From NCBI GenBank assembly GCA_021464415.1, contig CM038468.1, positions 63,567,220-63,631,219 of the forward strand: DNA of 64,000 bases. Reading direction: 5' to 3'. Below are positions 43,400-54,575 of this stretch, one piece after another (the first letter of the stretch is position 1; each line of letters opens with the position of its first letter). Made by a program: the position numbers and the translations under genes. A model generated the notes under the pieces. It saw nothing but the letters and a program-made list of their open reading frames with translations. It was not told the DNA's origin and did not search any database. The DNA comes from Lonicera japonica. Taxonomy: Eukaryota > Streptophyta > Magnoliopsida > Dipsacales > Caprifoliaceae.

Positions 43400-44760
43400 A
43401 CCTAAGACATACTCGGCCAGACCCCCTATTAGCATTACGGGAGCAACAAGCCGCTTTCCAAGTCCAGATTGACAAGCTCATAAGCCAAATGAAAACACCC
43501 CCAGTCAACTCGAGAAACAAGCCGGCCTCAGCTTTTACGTCTGGGGCTGCCCTCCCAGTCCTTGCACCATGAGTCCCAGTCAGGCAAAGGCTTGGAGACC
43601 GTGGTAGAGAGTCTAGGGAGAGCCGCAGTAGAACCGGTGAGTACGAGTTTAGTCGGTCCTACTTTAGGAGGGAATTGTCCTTCGAGGAGACTCACCCAGA
43701 ACTTCTCTTCCACTGCCGAGGGACCCACAGGTACACGTGGTTTGTGAGAGGCATTCAGATGGAGCCTCAAGACATCAGAGCCAAAATAGAGGAGCTCAAC
43801 CTCCCCTTCATCCAGCACGAGCACCTGAGCGAGAAGTAGATGCCAAACCTCAAGGCTTCGTATTTGACAGAATATCTCACAAAGGTTTTGTAGAAGAGGT
43901 CGAGAAGAGGTTGATGTCGGAAATGAGAGCTCAAATGGCCGAAGTGATGAAAATGATGGGCCATCTGAGGAGGAACTCAGCCGCAGCTCTGGTAAGGGAC
44001 TCTAAATCTCCATTCGCCAAACACATCTAGAGTTGTCAAATCCCAGAAAAGTTTAAACTCTCAACATTAGAGTCATATGACAGAACCACCGACCCTGTAA
44101 ACCACTGGCAGCAGTAAGGGAACATGATGGGATTCCAAAATGTCCGGATGATGTAGTGTGCAGAGCTTTTTATCACCACTCTTAAGGGGGAAACCTAAAT
44201 ATGGTGTAATAGCCTGCTCTCGGGATCAATTTAGAGCTCGCAAGAGCTTGGTACCAGGTTCATCTCCCATTTATTTGGGACCCGAAAATAGTATAAGTTC
44301 TCCACCCATCTCTTCACCGTCAACAGAGGTCGTCGGAGAACTTGAAAGAGTATGCGTGTCATTTCAACCATGAGAGCCTTATGATCACAAACTTTAACAA
44401 AGGGGTACAGTGGCAGCCTTCATTGAGGGGGTGAGCTCCCCCTACTGTCTAATGAAGCTGGCAAGGATGGCTCATAAGACCATGTCCGAACTCCTAGATA
44501 AAGTTAACAAATAGATTCGTGTGGAAAAAACTCTATAGGGATGAAACTTGTCAGGTCTCTTAGCTCTCCTGCCCTCCTTCAAACGGCAAAGGGGGCACAG
44601 TCCACCCTTCGGTCAAGAAAAGAGGGCAAGAAAGAACCAAACACGTTTGAACCAAGTGAGGGCAAAGCTCGCCAGCAGGTCACTCATCTAATAACTCCCT
44701 TAGGTGAGGTCTATGCCCAGTTGGAGCCAGGGCAGGTTCAGAGCCCCGAAAAATGAAAAC
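43400..44760 (+). pseudogene. gypsy gag, broken
   Basis: Structural protein of the retroelement particle. A readable block from about 43840 has FVFDRISHKGFVEEVEKRLM and a methionine-rich helix. It is followed by KFKLSTLESYDRTTDPVNHW (near 44050-44110), the start of the plant retrotransposon gag domain. Later blocks include the FNKGVQWQPSLRG region near 44390. Many TAG/TAA codons and several frameshifts interrupt it. I see no intact zinc knuckle; CRYHKDQGHEID-like residues near 44790-44825 (KYC-YHKDQGHEIDD) mark that region. Confidence 0.8.
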
Positions 44761-45114
44761 TTCAGAAAAGAAGAAGGACACCACCAAGTACTGTCGGTAC
44801 CACAAGGACCAAGGGCACGAAATTGATGATTACTAGAACCTGAAAGAAAAAATCGAAAAACTAATCTAGAGAAGACAACTTCATCAATACGTGGACAAGA
44901 AGAAATAAGCTTCCCAAAAAGCAAAGGTTAAATAGCACGATAATGAAATTTTCATAATTGAAGTGGGCTCGTCCTACTCTGAAAACAACAATAGGTCTAA
45001 GAAGGCCTACATTAAACAAGTCAAGTCCTCGAGCTCAGAGGCAGAGTGCTTTAGCTTTTGATAAACGAAGATGGTGAAGTACGAGGTCAAATAAACCACC
45101 TTCACAGACGATGA

Positions 45115-48100
45115 CATGAATGGGGTAGAGTTTTTCACATAATGATCCTTTAGTGGTAACGACAATGATGTCCAATCACAACGTCCATCGAATTCTTATA
45201 GACACTGGGGCTACCTCTAACCTCATGTACTATAGCGCCTTCAAGGCCATGGGTCTCACCACCGAGCACCTAACCCATTCAACAGTCACTCTGGTTGATT
45301 TCTCTGGAGAAAAGACCAAATCATTGGGAACCATCAAGCTTGTTGTTACCCTAGGAACAGCTCCGAAGTAAGTCACCACCATCGCGAAGTTCCTAATTCT
45401 AGACAGAGCCCCTTACTACAACGCCATCCTGGGCCAGGGTACTCTAAATGAGATTAAGTCTGCCATTTCGACCTACAGTCTGACCATGAGGTTCCCAATC
45501 CCTCACGAAGTCGGGGAGGTCAAAAGAAACCAGGTGGAAGCACGGTATTTCCAGTTTGGAGCCCTGAAAGAAGTTATGACCACCAATGTCGCAGTTGTAG
45601 AGCTCGAAGTCGTAGCTGTAGAAAAGTTGGCCAACACGGAAGGGCCTCACGACTAAGAAAAATGGGAAATAGATACTCTGAATCCTCGAGATGAAAAGAA
45701 AGAGCTCAAAGGCAAGGCAGTGCATGACCAATAGGACTTACTCTTTGACCCCCTACAGCCCGACAAAATTTTAAAGATTAGCAATTAGCTCAGCTCAGGA
45801 GTCAAAGAGGAGCTCTCCCGATGCCTATGAACTAATGCTAATATCTTTGCTTGGTCCCATGATGATATAAAAGAGCTGAATACAGAGGTTATGGTACATA
45901 GGCTAAATGCTGACATAACTTTTAAGCCCGTCAGGCAAAAGAAGAGAAACTTTGCAGCTGAAAGGAATTTGGCCGCCAAAAAGGAGGTTTAGAAGCTCCT
46001 TTGAGCAAGTTTCATCAGGGAGGTCCACTACTCAAAATGGCTTTCGAACGTGGTGCTCGTGAAGAAGCACAGTGGGAAGTGGATAATGTGTGTCGACTTC
46101 AAAGATCTCAACAAGGCTTGCCCAAAAGATAACTTCATACTTTTAAAGATTGATTAGCTGGTGGATGCAACCACAGGCCATAAAATACTAAGCTTTATGG
46201 ATGCATATTCTGGTTATAATTAGGTTAAGATGGCCCCTGAAGATGAAGAAAAGACCTCATTCATTACGAATTAGGGCACCTACTGCTACAAGGCTGCCTT
46301 TGGCCTTAGAAACGTTGAAGCTACTTACCAGAGGTCATGAACACCTTGTTTAAGGATCAAATTGGCATAAATATGGAAGTGTACGTTGATGACATGCTAG
46401 TCAAGAGTCTCAAAGGCTCCATCCATGTGACGGACCTCAATGAGGCTTTCCCTATACTTAGGCAAAATGGTATGTCCCTCAACCCGGCCAAGTGCGCTTT
46501 TGGAGTAAAAAAGGAAAAGTTATAGAGGGGAATCAAAGCCAATCTGGAGAAGATTTAAGCCCTGGTCGATATGAGATCTCCAACCAAGCCAAAAGAGGTC
46601 TAAAGCCTAGCAGAAATGGTGGTAGTTTTGAACATGTTCATTTCCAAGGCTACTAACAAGTGCCATCCCTTCTTGAAAGCCCTCAAGAAGGCCTTTAAGT
46701 GGACGAAGGAGTGCGAGCTAGCCTTTCAGCAACTCAAGCAATACCTGGGAGCTCCTCATTTTCTCAGTTTGCCAAAGAAATGGGAAATTCTGAGTCTATA
46801 CCTAGAAGTATCACAAACGACAGTTAGCTCAGCCCGTATGAGAAATGAAGAAATGATACAACTACCAGTTTACTACACAAGCAGAGCCTTGCATGCCACC
46901 GAGTTGAATTACCCAAGATTGGAGAAACTGGCCTATACCCTCCTCATCACGTCTAGAAAACTGGGGCCTTACTTCCAAGTCCATGCTATTGATGTGCTCA
47001 CATACCTACCCTTACGAAGAATTCTTGACAAGTTAGAGCAATCAGGGAGGTTTGCCATTTGGGTTGTAGAGCTTAGATAGTTTGTGATGAACTAAAAGCC
47101 CCGAACTTCAGTTAAAGGCTAGGCCTTGGCATACTTCATAACAGAGTTCACATACAATGAAGGGCCAATCCCTAAGCCACTAGAACTGCTACCACTTGCA
47201 GACCCAAGTACTTCGTGTCCTACCTTATTAAACTTGCAACCATAAATTCTTGTATGGATATTTCACGCAGATGGAGCTTCCAACTTACAAGGATTTGGTG
47301 CTTGTTTAGTATTGATCACTCCCGAGGTCAACACTTCAGAGATAGCTCTCAAATTTCTCTTCAAGGTCTTAAATAACGAGGCTGAATACGAAGTTATCAT
47401 TTCAGGACTGGGAGTAACTGGTAATTTGGGGGCAAGGCAAATGGTGGTCTACAACGACTCTGCAGTAGTGGTTTACTAAATACTTGGCCATAACATGGCT
47501 AAAAAAGATTACATGACTGCCTATTTGGCTAAGGCTAAGGGAACGGCTCAGAGGTACTCAAACTTGGTCTTCATTAAGGTCCCACGAGCTCAGAACAATA
47601 AAGTAGACCACTTGGCCAAACTTGCTTCATCCACAGAGGTACCAAGTGGTTTCACATAGAGTACCTAGAAAAAAAGGTTATCGATGAACTTGTAGAACTA
47701 AACATCGCCCCAGTACATGTATGCAGCTGTTAGATTGACTTAATACTGAGCTACCTCATGAGAGGAGCTCTTCCATAAGATAAGAAGAAGGCCAAAAGGA
47801 TAAAATATGTTTCCAACAGATACGTGGTCATCGAGGAGACATTGTACAAAGGTGGGTACATCTTCCCATTTTTGCTCTGCCTACATCCTCACCAAGCCCA
47901 AACAGCTCTGTTAGAGGTTCATAAAGGATTGTGCGGGGGCATCCAGCAGCTTGCTCACTCGCCCTCAAAGTTAAAAGACAAGGCTAATTTTGGCCTACCA
48001 TCTTACAAGACGCTAAAGAGCTTGTGAAAAAATGTGACAAGTGCCAACCATTCACGAACGTCTAATAACTTTTAGTGAAGATGATGACCCCAGTTAGCAA

Positions 48101-48930
48101 CCCTGGACTTTCTCTCCGTGGGGCATGGGAATAGTTATACCATTTCTTTTGGGCAAAGGACAGACGAAATTCTTGGTAGTGGCCATCGACTATTTCACCA
48201 AATGGGCAGAGGCCGAGGCACTGACCACAATCACCACCATGAAGATCCAGAGCTTTATCTGGAGGACCATAATTTGTCATTTTGGTCTCCCAAAGGTATT
48301 GATCACCAATAATGGAAAACAATTCGATTGTGACCTTTTTAGAAATTTTTGCGAAAGACATGGAATTAAAAACCATTACAGCTTGCCTGTCCATCCTCAA
48401 GCCAACATCCAAGTAGAGGTCCCCAATATAACCCAACTCGTTGAAGAAAATACTTGATGATGCCAAAAGGAATTGGTCTGAAGAGTTCCCATCAGTTCTA
48501 TGAGATCCAACCGGTGAAACTACTTTATCCTTGACCTACGAAACTGAAGTAATTATCCTAGTGGAGATAGGAGTACCGACACACAAAATCAACCATCATG
48601 ACCCAGCTCGTAATGACAAAGGCTTGCTAGCTAATTTAAACCTCCTTGAAGAAAGAAGAGAGCAAGCTCGAATCAAAGAAGAGACCTATAAAAGAAACAT
48701 GGTCAAAAGTTACAACAAAAGGGTCAAGTACAAAAGTCTAAATGTAAGTGACTTAGTACTTTGAAAAGTCATCTTAGCCACCAAGATTTTTGAACATGGA
48801 AAGCTCGGTGCTAAGTGAGAAGGTCCTTATATGGTTACCAAGGTTAGCTGACCTAGTACCTACTATTTGAAGACTATAGACAGCATGGAGCTCATGAGAC
48901 CATGGAATATAGAATACCTTAAGAGATACT
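45115..48930 (+). pseudogene. gypsy pol (PR-RT-RH-aRH-INT), broken
   Basis: Retroelement replication polyprotein. Domains in order: protease with intact DTGAT (ILIDTGATSNLMYYSAF, near 45198); RT with MCVDFKDLNKACPKD, SFMDAYSGYN, and catalytic VYVDDMLVKS near 46380; RNase H with PVYYTSRALHATELNYPRLE; archaeal-type RNase H with FHADGASN, NNEAEYEVIISGLG and VDHLAKLAS (47260-47635); integrase with VVAIDYFTKWAEAEAL, then ITNNGKQFD where the second catalytic Asp has become Asn, and QANIQVEVPN with Glu kept. A one-base loss near 46333 breaks TYQR from MNTLF. At least ten nonsense codons fall where Gln or Arg is expected, for example KID*LVD, GYN*VKM and ITN*GTY. Confidence 0.9.
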
Positions 48931-49035
48931 ATTCTTGAGCTGAAATATATTATACTTTTGTAATAGTTGTTTCCAAGAAAAATGTATATGAAAAAAGTTA
49001 TTTTGTTACTTCATTACTTGTAAAATGCAATATGT

Positions 49036-49195
49036 AAAAACCTCTCACGAAGAGGACAGTTTAGTGAGTGCCCAGCTCACTGAGCACATATGCACTCTAT
49101 AAAAATCTCTCACGAAGAGGTCAATTTAGTAAGTGAGCAGCTCATTGAGCACCTTTACACTCTGTCAAAAACCCTCTCACAAAGAGGTCGATTTT
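49036..49195 (+). repeat. Three tandem copies of a 65-67 bp unit
   Basis: CTCTCACGAAGAGG recurs near 49042, 49107 and 49174, each followed by a shared AGCTCA-TGAGCAC tail. Sits just after pol inside the gypsy element. Confidence 0.8.
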
Positions 49196-49386
49196 TCAAC
49201 TGGATAAGCCTAGTAACAAATGAGAAAATTGTTATAATTTGTCTAAGTCAGAAGGGGGCATGACTCTATTCTAGACATAGCCAAAATAGCAAGTTTTCCT
49301 TTTAATACACCAAGAACTTTGAAAAAATTTCTATCACCATATAGGTCAGTCACCAAGCAAAAAAGTACTCAATGCAGGCCTGCTAA

Positions 49387-51290
49387 TGTAAACACCTCAT
49401 TTTGCGACCATTGCAAGAATCTTGATCTTTAAGAAAATGAACACGCATGCATGAACAAGCACTACTAAATGGACATATACCCTATACATGTGATATAGGT
49501 CAAAGAATGAAACCGAAAGGACACCCGGACGAGAAGTTTCGAGAATTATCAAAAATTGTTGAAAACGAAAACTACCAAAACCTCTGAAAACTTGTGTAAG
49601 GATATTTTCCCATTTCTAATCATTCTCAAACTTTGAGTACTATTAGAAAATTCCATCACGAGTAACATACCCAAAAATCAGTCTGATCCGACGGTCAGAT
49701 CTCAGAAAATTCAGAAAATTAGAAATTTACTTTAGGTAATCAAAATGGGACCTTTCTGAAGTCCAATTAAGCTCAAATTTGGTTAGTAGATAGGTTGTAT
49801 TATAAGGAATAACATACTTAAAAATTAGATTAATCCGATAAACTGTTCGACGAAAATTACGAGAATTGCCTACAGACAAACACTATAAAATGTTTGCCAA
49901 TACAACACACAGTAGACAAACATTCCTAGATGTTTGTCCACAAGACACAAACACCTTATGGTGTTGACAGACAAACATTTTCAAAGTCGAATTTTGCCAA
50001 TTTTTGATACTTTCTGAGTTTTGACCATCTTAAAATTTTGTGAGTTGGTAAATAATACCACAGAGAGTAACATACTAAAAAATTAGCTTCATCCGATGGC
50101 TGGATCCCCGGGAATTATGAAAACCTAGAATTCACCTCAGTAAATCGAACGGAGGCCTTCCCGATGTCAAAAAAAATCTGAAGTTTGGTCAGTAGGTAGG
50201 TTTTATCATGGGTAACAACATACTAAAAAATTGAATCAATATGATGTGTCGTTTAACCAATATTACAAAAAATTTCGTGGGATAAATAAAGTTTGTTCGC
50301 AGACAAAAATCAATAGACTGTAGACAAACACTAAGATGTTTGTCTGCAGACAAATATTTCATGGCCCAGTCCATTGAGTTGTATACAGATATAAATACAC
50401 TTGCACATACCCTATTTGAGGCATTAGTCAGCTCTAGGACTTCGGAAACTGTCCTCTAAAATAGTATTTTACTATTTTCAAGGCTCTCAGGTATTTTTTA
50501 TAGCAGCCCGGCTTTAATTTTTATCTGTCTTTATCTTATCAGTTATAATTGATCAATCACATGTAGAAATTGATGTTTATCTTAAAATCATTCCATATTT
50601 CATATTAAAACCCCGTTTTCAAAACCAAAAGCGTAGAACGAGCTGAAACCATTTTTTTCAACTTATTTTATCACTTAATTTTAAAAAATCTTGGTATCAG
50701 TCTCGATTTACGAAATAATCAACAAGCGTTTGTACCCAATTTAATCTATAAATCGCGGTACTGATCTAAATATTTAATATGAGAGTATTGGATTCGTCAA
50801 TGCTGGTTTAAATTATTAAATTGTGGTACACTATTAACAAATGAATTTCGAGGATTGCTGAATAATCGATTCTAAATCGAATTAACTTTTGAAAAGCCCT
50901 AGATATTTTCAAATGCACCTACTTTGCTATCTATTATTATCAAAATTATCTTTCAAATCATACACTAACTGATTTTAAAATTGAAGGGCGAAATACGAAG
51001 CACATGGTTTCAATCCTCACCCCAAAATTTCATTATTCCTAAAATTAGGGACCGATACGCTTTAATATAAATAAGTATGGGAATGTTTGATTATAATTTC
51101 ACGCATATCCTACGTAGAGATCAAAAGGGCAAATTGGGTGCCTAACACCTTCCCAATTCGTAACTTAATCCCCGAACCTTTAAATCAACTAGTTTCGTAA
51201 TAATTGTGTTTATGAGAGCACTTAATTCGTAAATGTTTCTCTTTTACACAGACTTTTGTTTGTTTAGTAAAACAAACTGGCGACTCTTAT
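49387..51290 (+). mobile_element. Nested LTR-like insertion, Ogre-type signature
   Basis: Starts TGTAAACACCTC. The right part reads TTGGGTGCCTAACACCTTCC, then ends CAAACTGGCGACTC (51274-51286), a combination I associate with the U5 end and primer site of Ogre-like plant elements. No coding domain lies inside. Two diverged units of 400-450 bp occur in tandem (about 49520-49985 and 49985-50380), each with ACAAACA hairpin clusters. No matching second LTR or target duplication was found, so it is a solo or truncated LTR. Confidence 0.5.
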
Positions 51291-51375
51291 TTTCCTTTAC
51301 AAACAGTCACATTTTCTTTATTAATAAAATAAGCATAGAACCAGCGGTTTGGAGGTCTCTCCTGGCGTTGATTAG

Positions 51376-52770
51376 CTAGGATTTAAAACTGAAAGCCTCC
51401 TGCTTCATGTCCTCGTGCTCTTGCCTCAATGTTTTGTAAGCGGACTCCAGTCGGGCGAACATACTGTTGAAGTTATCCACCTTACCCTTTAGACCTTCTG
51501 TCTCTAACAAGGCATTATTGAGCTGCTCCAGCATGACCTTCTTGTCATTTTCAGCTCTTTCGAGGTCGCTATTGGCAATATAGAGCTCGTTTTGAGTCTT
51601 GACGAACCTATTCCTGAAGAGCTGCGTGGCCAACTGTGCTTGAGCCCTCTTCAGCCAAGTGAAGAGTAGTGAAAAATAGATTCATGGCCTGTAAAAGACA
51701 GAGAAATAGAGTTATACAAGTAAAGCATAGAAAAAAAGACCCAAAAAAACACATATACGTACCTTGCTGAAAAGGAAATGAATGAAGAGTTAATGGTCTA
51801 TTATGCAAAGGTCAAAGAAACACATAAAAAGAAGAGAGCAGGGGAAGACCAACATTTATTAATGGAGTCTGGTTTCAAGAACCAGCATTTAAGGTCGTGG
51901 ATGCTGGGATACCTTAAATTGTGCTCCCAGTCCTCCCCTGAGACAAAGAAGAATCGCTTCTGCCAATTGGGGAGGCCGTAGATGTTTTTAAAGCCCCTGA
52001 CCTCGTGGGGCAGTTGAAGACACCCTTTTCTTCCCACCAATATCTTTAAGTTAGAAGAGGGAGATAAGCTCCTCAATGGATATGTTGTGGTTCCTAGTAG
52101 AAATGGCCCTGAAGATCAGCACTGACCCGATCAGGCAAGACCACATATTAGGGCTGACTTGTGCTGGCATGAGGTTCATGGTCACCAACAGTTCCCTCAT
52201 GTGGTCGTCCATTGGGAACCTTAGCCCGTACTAAAAAACGGCTTCATAAAAGTAGACCTCCCTAGGCCTGTAGTAACAAGCCCTCTCCTCCTGACCTGGA
52301 GCCCTAATCCTAACCGAATTCGGGATCTGATATCTCCTCCTGAAGGTCGAAATGTCAGGGGCAGAGAAGGTTGATGGTATGCGAAAGACGGCCAAGGAAT
52401 TGAGGAACTTCGTGTACTTTTTGATATCCTTGGCATCGTTGGATACATGAGGGAGAAGGCAAATGCGCGTTATTTTCTCCTTGCTGTCCACAATTTTTGT
52501 GGACCTCATTTTAGGGAGAGTATGAGCATCTCCCACAGAGGAACCCTGCTTTGTGTTAGGAGGTGTCTCTAAGTTATGGCTGTGGCTGGTAAAATGATCC
52601 ATAAGGAAGGCTAATGTGTGTAAAGAAGTGGTAGGAGCGAAGTAAGAAATGTGCTCGATGAAGTCTACTAGAGAAACACTCAAAAATCTCTTAAACCTAT
52701 GGTCCAAATAAGGTTTGTGAGCTAGAGTAGCAGAGAACGTGGTGGGTGAAGGTTTTGTGAGCTCTAAAGC
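51376..52770 (-). pseudogene. Tat-element antisense ORF (aORF), with an intron and one main stop
   Basis: Runs opposite to gag-pol between pol and the 3' LTR, as in Retand/Grande-type Tat elements; its function in the element is not known. Reading leftward: LAHKPYLDHRFKRF, EHISYFAPTTS, FSAPDISTFRRRYQIPNSVR, CYYRPREVYFYEAVF, then TAG at 52228-52230. The same frame continues YGLRFPMDDHMREL, MPAQVSPNMWSCL, GFKNIYGLPNWQKRFFFVSG and DWE. A GT-AG intron of 74 bp is visible at 51762-51689. The last exon encodes a coiled coil (LERAENDKKVMLEQLNNALL) ending at 51376. The frame changes once more near 51620. The family call is from pattern memory of plant transposon-associated proteins. Confidence 0.72.
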
Positions 52771-53190
52771 GCCTAGGGTTCAAGAGAAGGAGAGATAAAA
52801 AGTGAAATTTTTCCTAATGCAAGAGAGTTTATATAAGGTGTGTAGGAAAAGTTAAGTATTTTTTCAAAGCCGTAACTGTCCACTCACAGACCCATTATCA
52901 CAAGTTTTCACGTTCTCCAAGGAATACGGAACAGCCACGCACGACCTCCTCAAATAGTAACGGTCACACTTAAAAGCTCGGGTAGTAAAAATAGGCAGCG
53001 AAATCAGCTTGCAAACCTTGGTGTTCGGGTTTCCCGGTGAATCTAAGGAGGACGCAGAACCCGATCTCCACAAAGAGCTATAACCACGTACTGTCCACTC
53101 AACAGAGCTCGGAACTCCCCTCAGGATCACACGTGAACTTTATCTTCACCAATTAGCTCATCCGAGTTAAATGGCAAGGATATGGGCAAT

Positions 53191-54075
53191 TAATGGTGCA
53201 AATTAGTAATCCAATTTGCGCCGCCAACCATGAGCTGACACGTGGACGTCCACATTAGTAATCAGGCTTGCCCTAGTAGGAAGAGCTTAGAGGAGCCCCG
53301 TTGGGTCACCATAAGAAGCGTAAAGCCCCTCACAAGTTAGACGTTCGCTCGAGAGTAAATTACGTACAACAAATTATGAAGCTCAGGCTCTAGAGCTTTT
53401 TCGGCGAGCTTTGAAGTTCCCTCTCGCCTAACCACTTTGCTAGAGTAGTTGGCAGAAGTATGGGAGACTGCCATCCGTTTACAGAACGCGCAGAACTTCC
53501 CACACCTTCATTATATGCACATCAATTGCATTTAATGTAACATAATTCATGGAGAAGCAAGGTCAGAGTTGGTGATGACAAAAGCATGGCTTCATACCTG
53601 CTTTGGGAGCTCATGCCACACGTTTCCTCCCAGTCATATATATAGAACAAGCATTTACTTTTCTCAACAACCCAGCGTCAACAACAACCAAAAAAACTTA
53701 AGAACAATGAGAATCCAGCATTTAATAGTAAGAAGACAAGAAAGAAGTAGAAGCTCAGAGTACTCAGTAGAGCTCATATAATAGAGAAGCCGTAACTAGT
53801 GTAGCTTGAGCATACTCTTATTATAATATTGTGAAAATAGAATAGTTAAAGAGATTTTTGCGAGTTTGTAATACTTGTTCGTTTATCATCAATACAAGAC
53901 AAACCGAGCTCCTAGCTCTATTCCACAGAGGATGACTAACATGTATCTTCATACGAGACCAACCTCCTCTATACATCTTTGACTCTGTTGGTTTATTGTA
54001 TTTATTGTATTAATCATTTGATTCGATCATTTGACAGTGTGGTCTAAAATACCCTTCCAGTTTTTAGCACTAACA
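53191..54075 (+). repeat. gypsy 3' LTR
   Basis: Begins TAATGGTGCAAATTAG (TG to TA at the tip) and ends AGCACTAACA. Collinear with the 5' LTR apart from scattered substitutions. Confidence 0.93.
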
Positions 54076-54080
54076 AGTCT
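54076..54080. repeat. Target-site duplication AGTCT, right copy
   Basis: AGTCT directly after the 3' LTR, identical to 42464-42468. Confidence 0.9.
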
Positions 54081-54575
54081 AATGACCACTTCCTCTGTTT
54101 TAACCGACCGACTTAGGAATAAACTCGTTAGGAACTGCCAAATTCAGTTCCGAATCTTCATTCATGTTATACCATTGAAATCTTTAAAAGACTCAATTGA
54201 AAGGCAACAATAATTTTTAGCTTCAGCTACATTACCTTAACATCACTCTCTTCTATCATCAAAATCGTCGGTTGTTTCTTTCATATGTAGGGCTTTAATT
54301 AACAGATTTAGCAACTGAATTAGAATTTTATGAATCCACCTCTTCATTCCTATAGTTAAGTGGAAAAACAAACGTTTGGTTAGGAAGAGAAATAACAATG
54401 CAATCCACATTTTCTTGTAATGAAACGGCCTTCTGTAATCCCTAAACCAAGGGTAAACTCCATAAATCGAATATATTCCAATCCAATCCAACTTGAAAAG
54501 TAAAGCCATTAGCATTCCATTCACTCTCAGCCACACCTTTGTATCCTTCCGAATAAATTCCACAGTTTCTGAAGA
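54081..54575 (-). pseudogene. BAG-family co-chaperone relic, BAG-domain part
   Basis: BAG proteins bind the Hsp70 ATPase domain; plant BAG5-type members add an IQ calmodulin-binding motif. Reading leftward from about 54572: ETVEFIRKDTKVWLRVNGML, then LMALLFKLD and RDYRR, then after a frameshift KAVSLQENVDCIVI, which restores the order of a BAG domain (MALLFKLDSVRG-type helix followed by R-KAV-LQE-VD). A tail (LNYRNEEVDS stop; NEDSELNLAVPNEFIPKSVG stop) still looks coding. The Tat element inserted about 110 bp beyond that tail, and more codons may lie at 42330-42463. The coding part is preceded by TTTTCTTCAG, possibly a splice acceptor. Identification is by eye. Confidence 0.55.

Larger units (their letters stand above)
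42469..54075 (+). mobile_element. Full-length Ty3/gypsy retrotransposon, Tat lineage (11.6 kb)
   Basis: Bounded by two LTRs of 887 and 885 bp and a perfect AGTCT duplication. Internal order is gag, protease, reverse transcriptase, RNase H, a second (archaeal-type) RNase H, integrase, a nested LTR, then an ORF on the opposite strand before the 3' LTR. The double RNase H and the antisense ORF are recognised Tat-lineage traits. All coding parts are broken. It inserted into the 3' part of a BAG-family pseudogene. Confidence 0.93.

Noticed and set aside
38030..54075. Possible endogenous pararetrovirus
   Set aside because: Domain orders are PR-INT-RT (copia) and PR-RT-RH-INT with LTRs (gypsy); no movement or coat protein motif is seen.
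42287..54213. A plus-strand frame that becomes continuous if the gypsy element and one AGTCT are removed
   Set aside because: The opposite strand in the same place fits a BAG-family gene with correct order, and the plus-strand peptide matches nothing known; continuity over about 100 codons can arise by chance.
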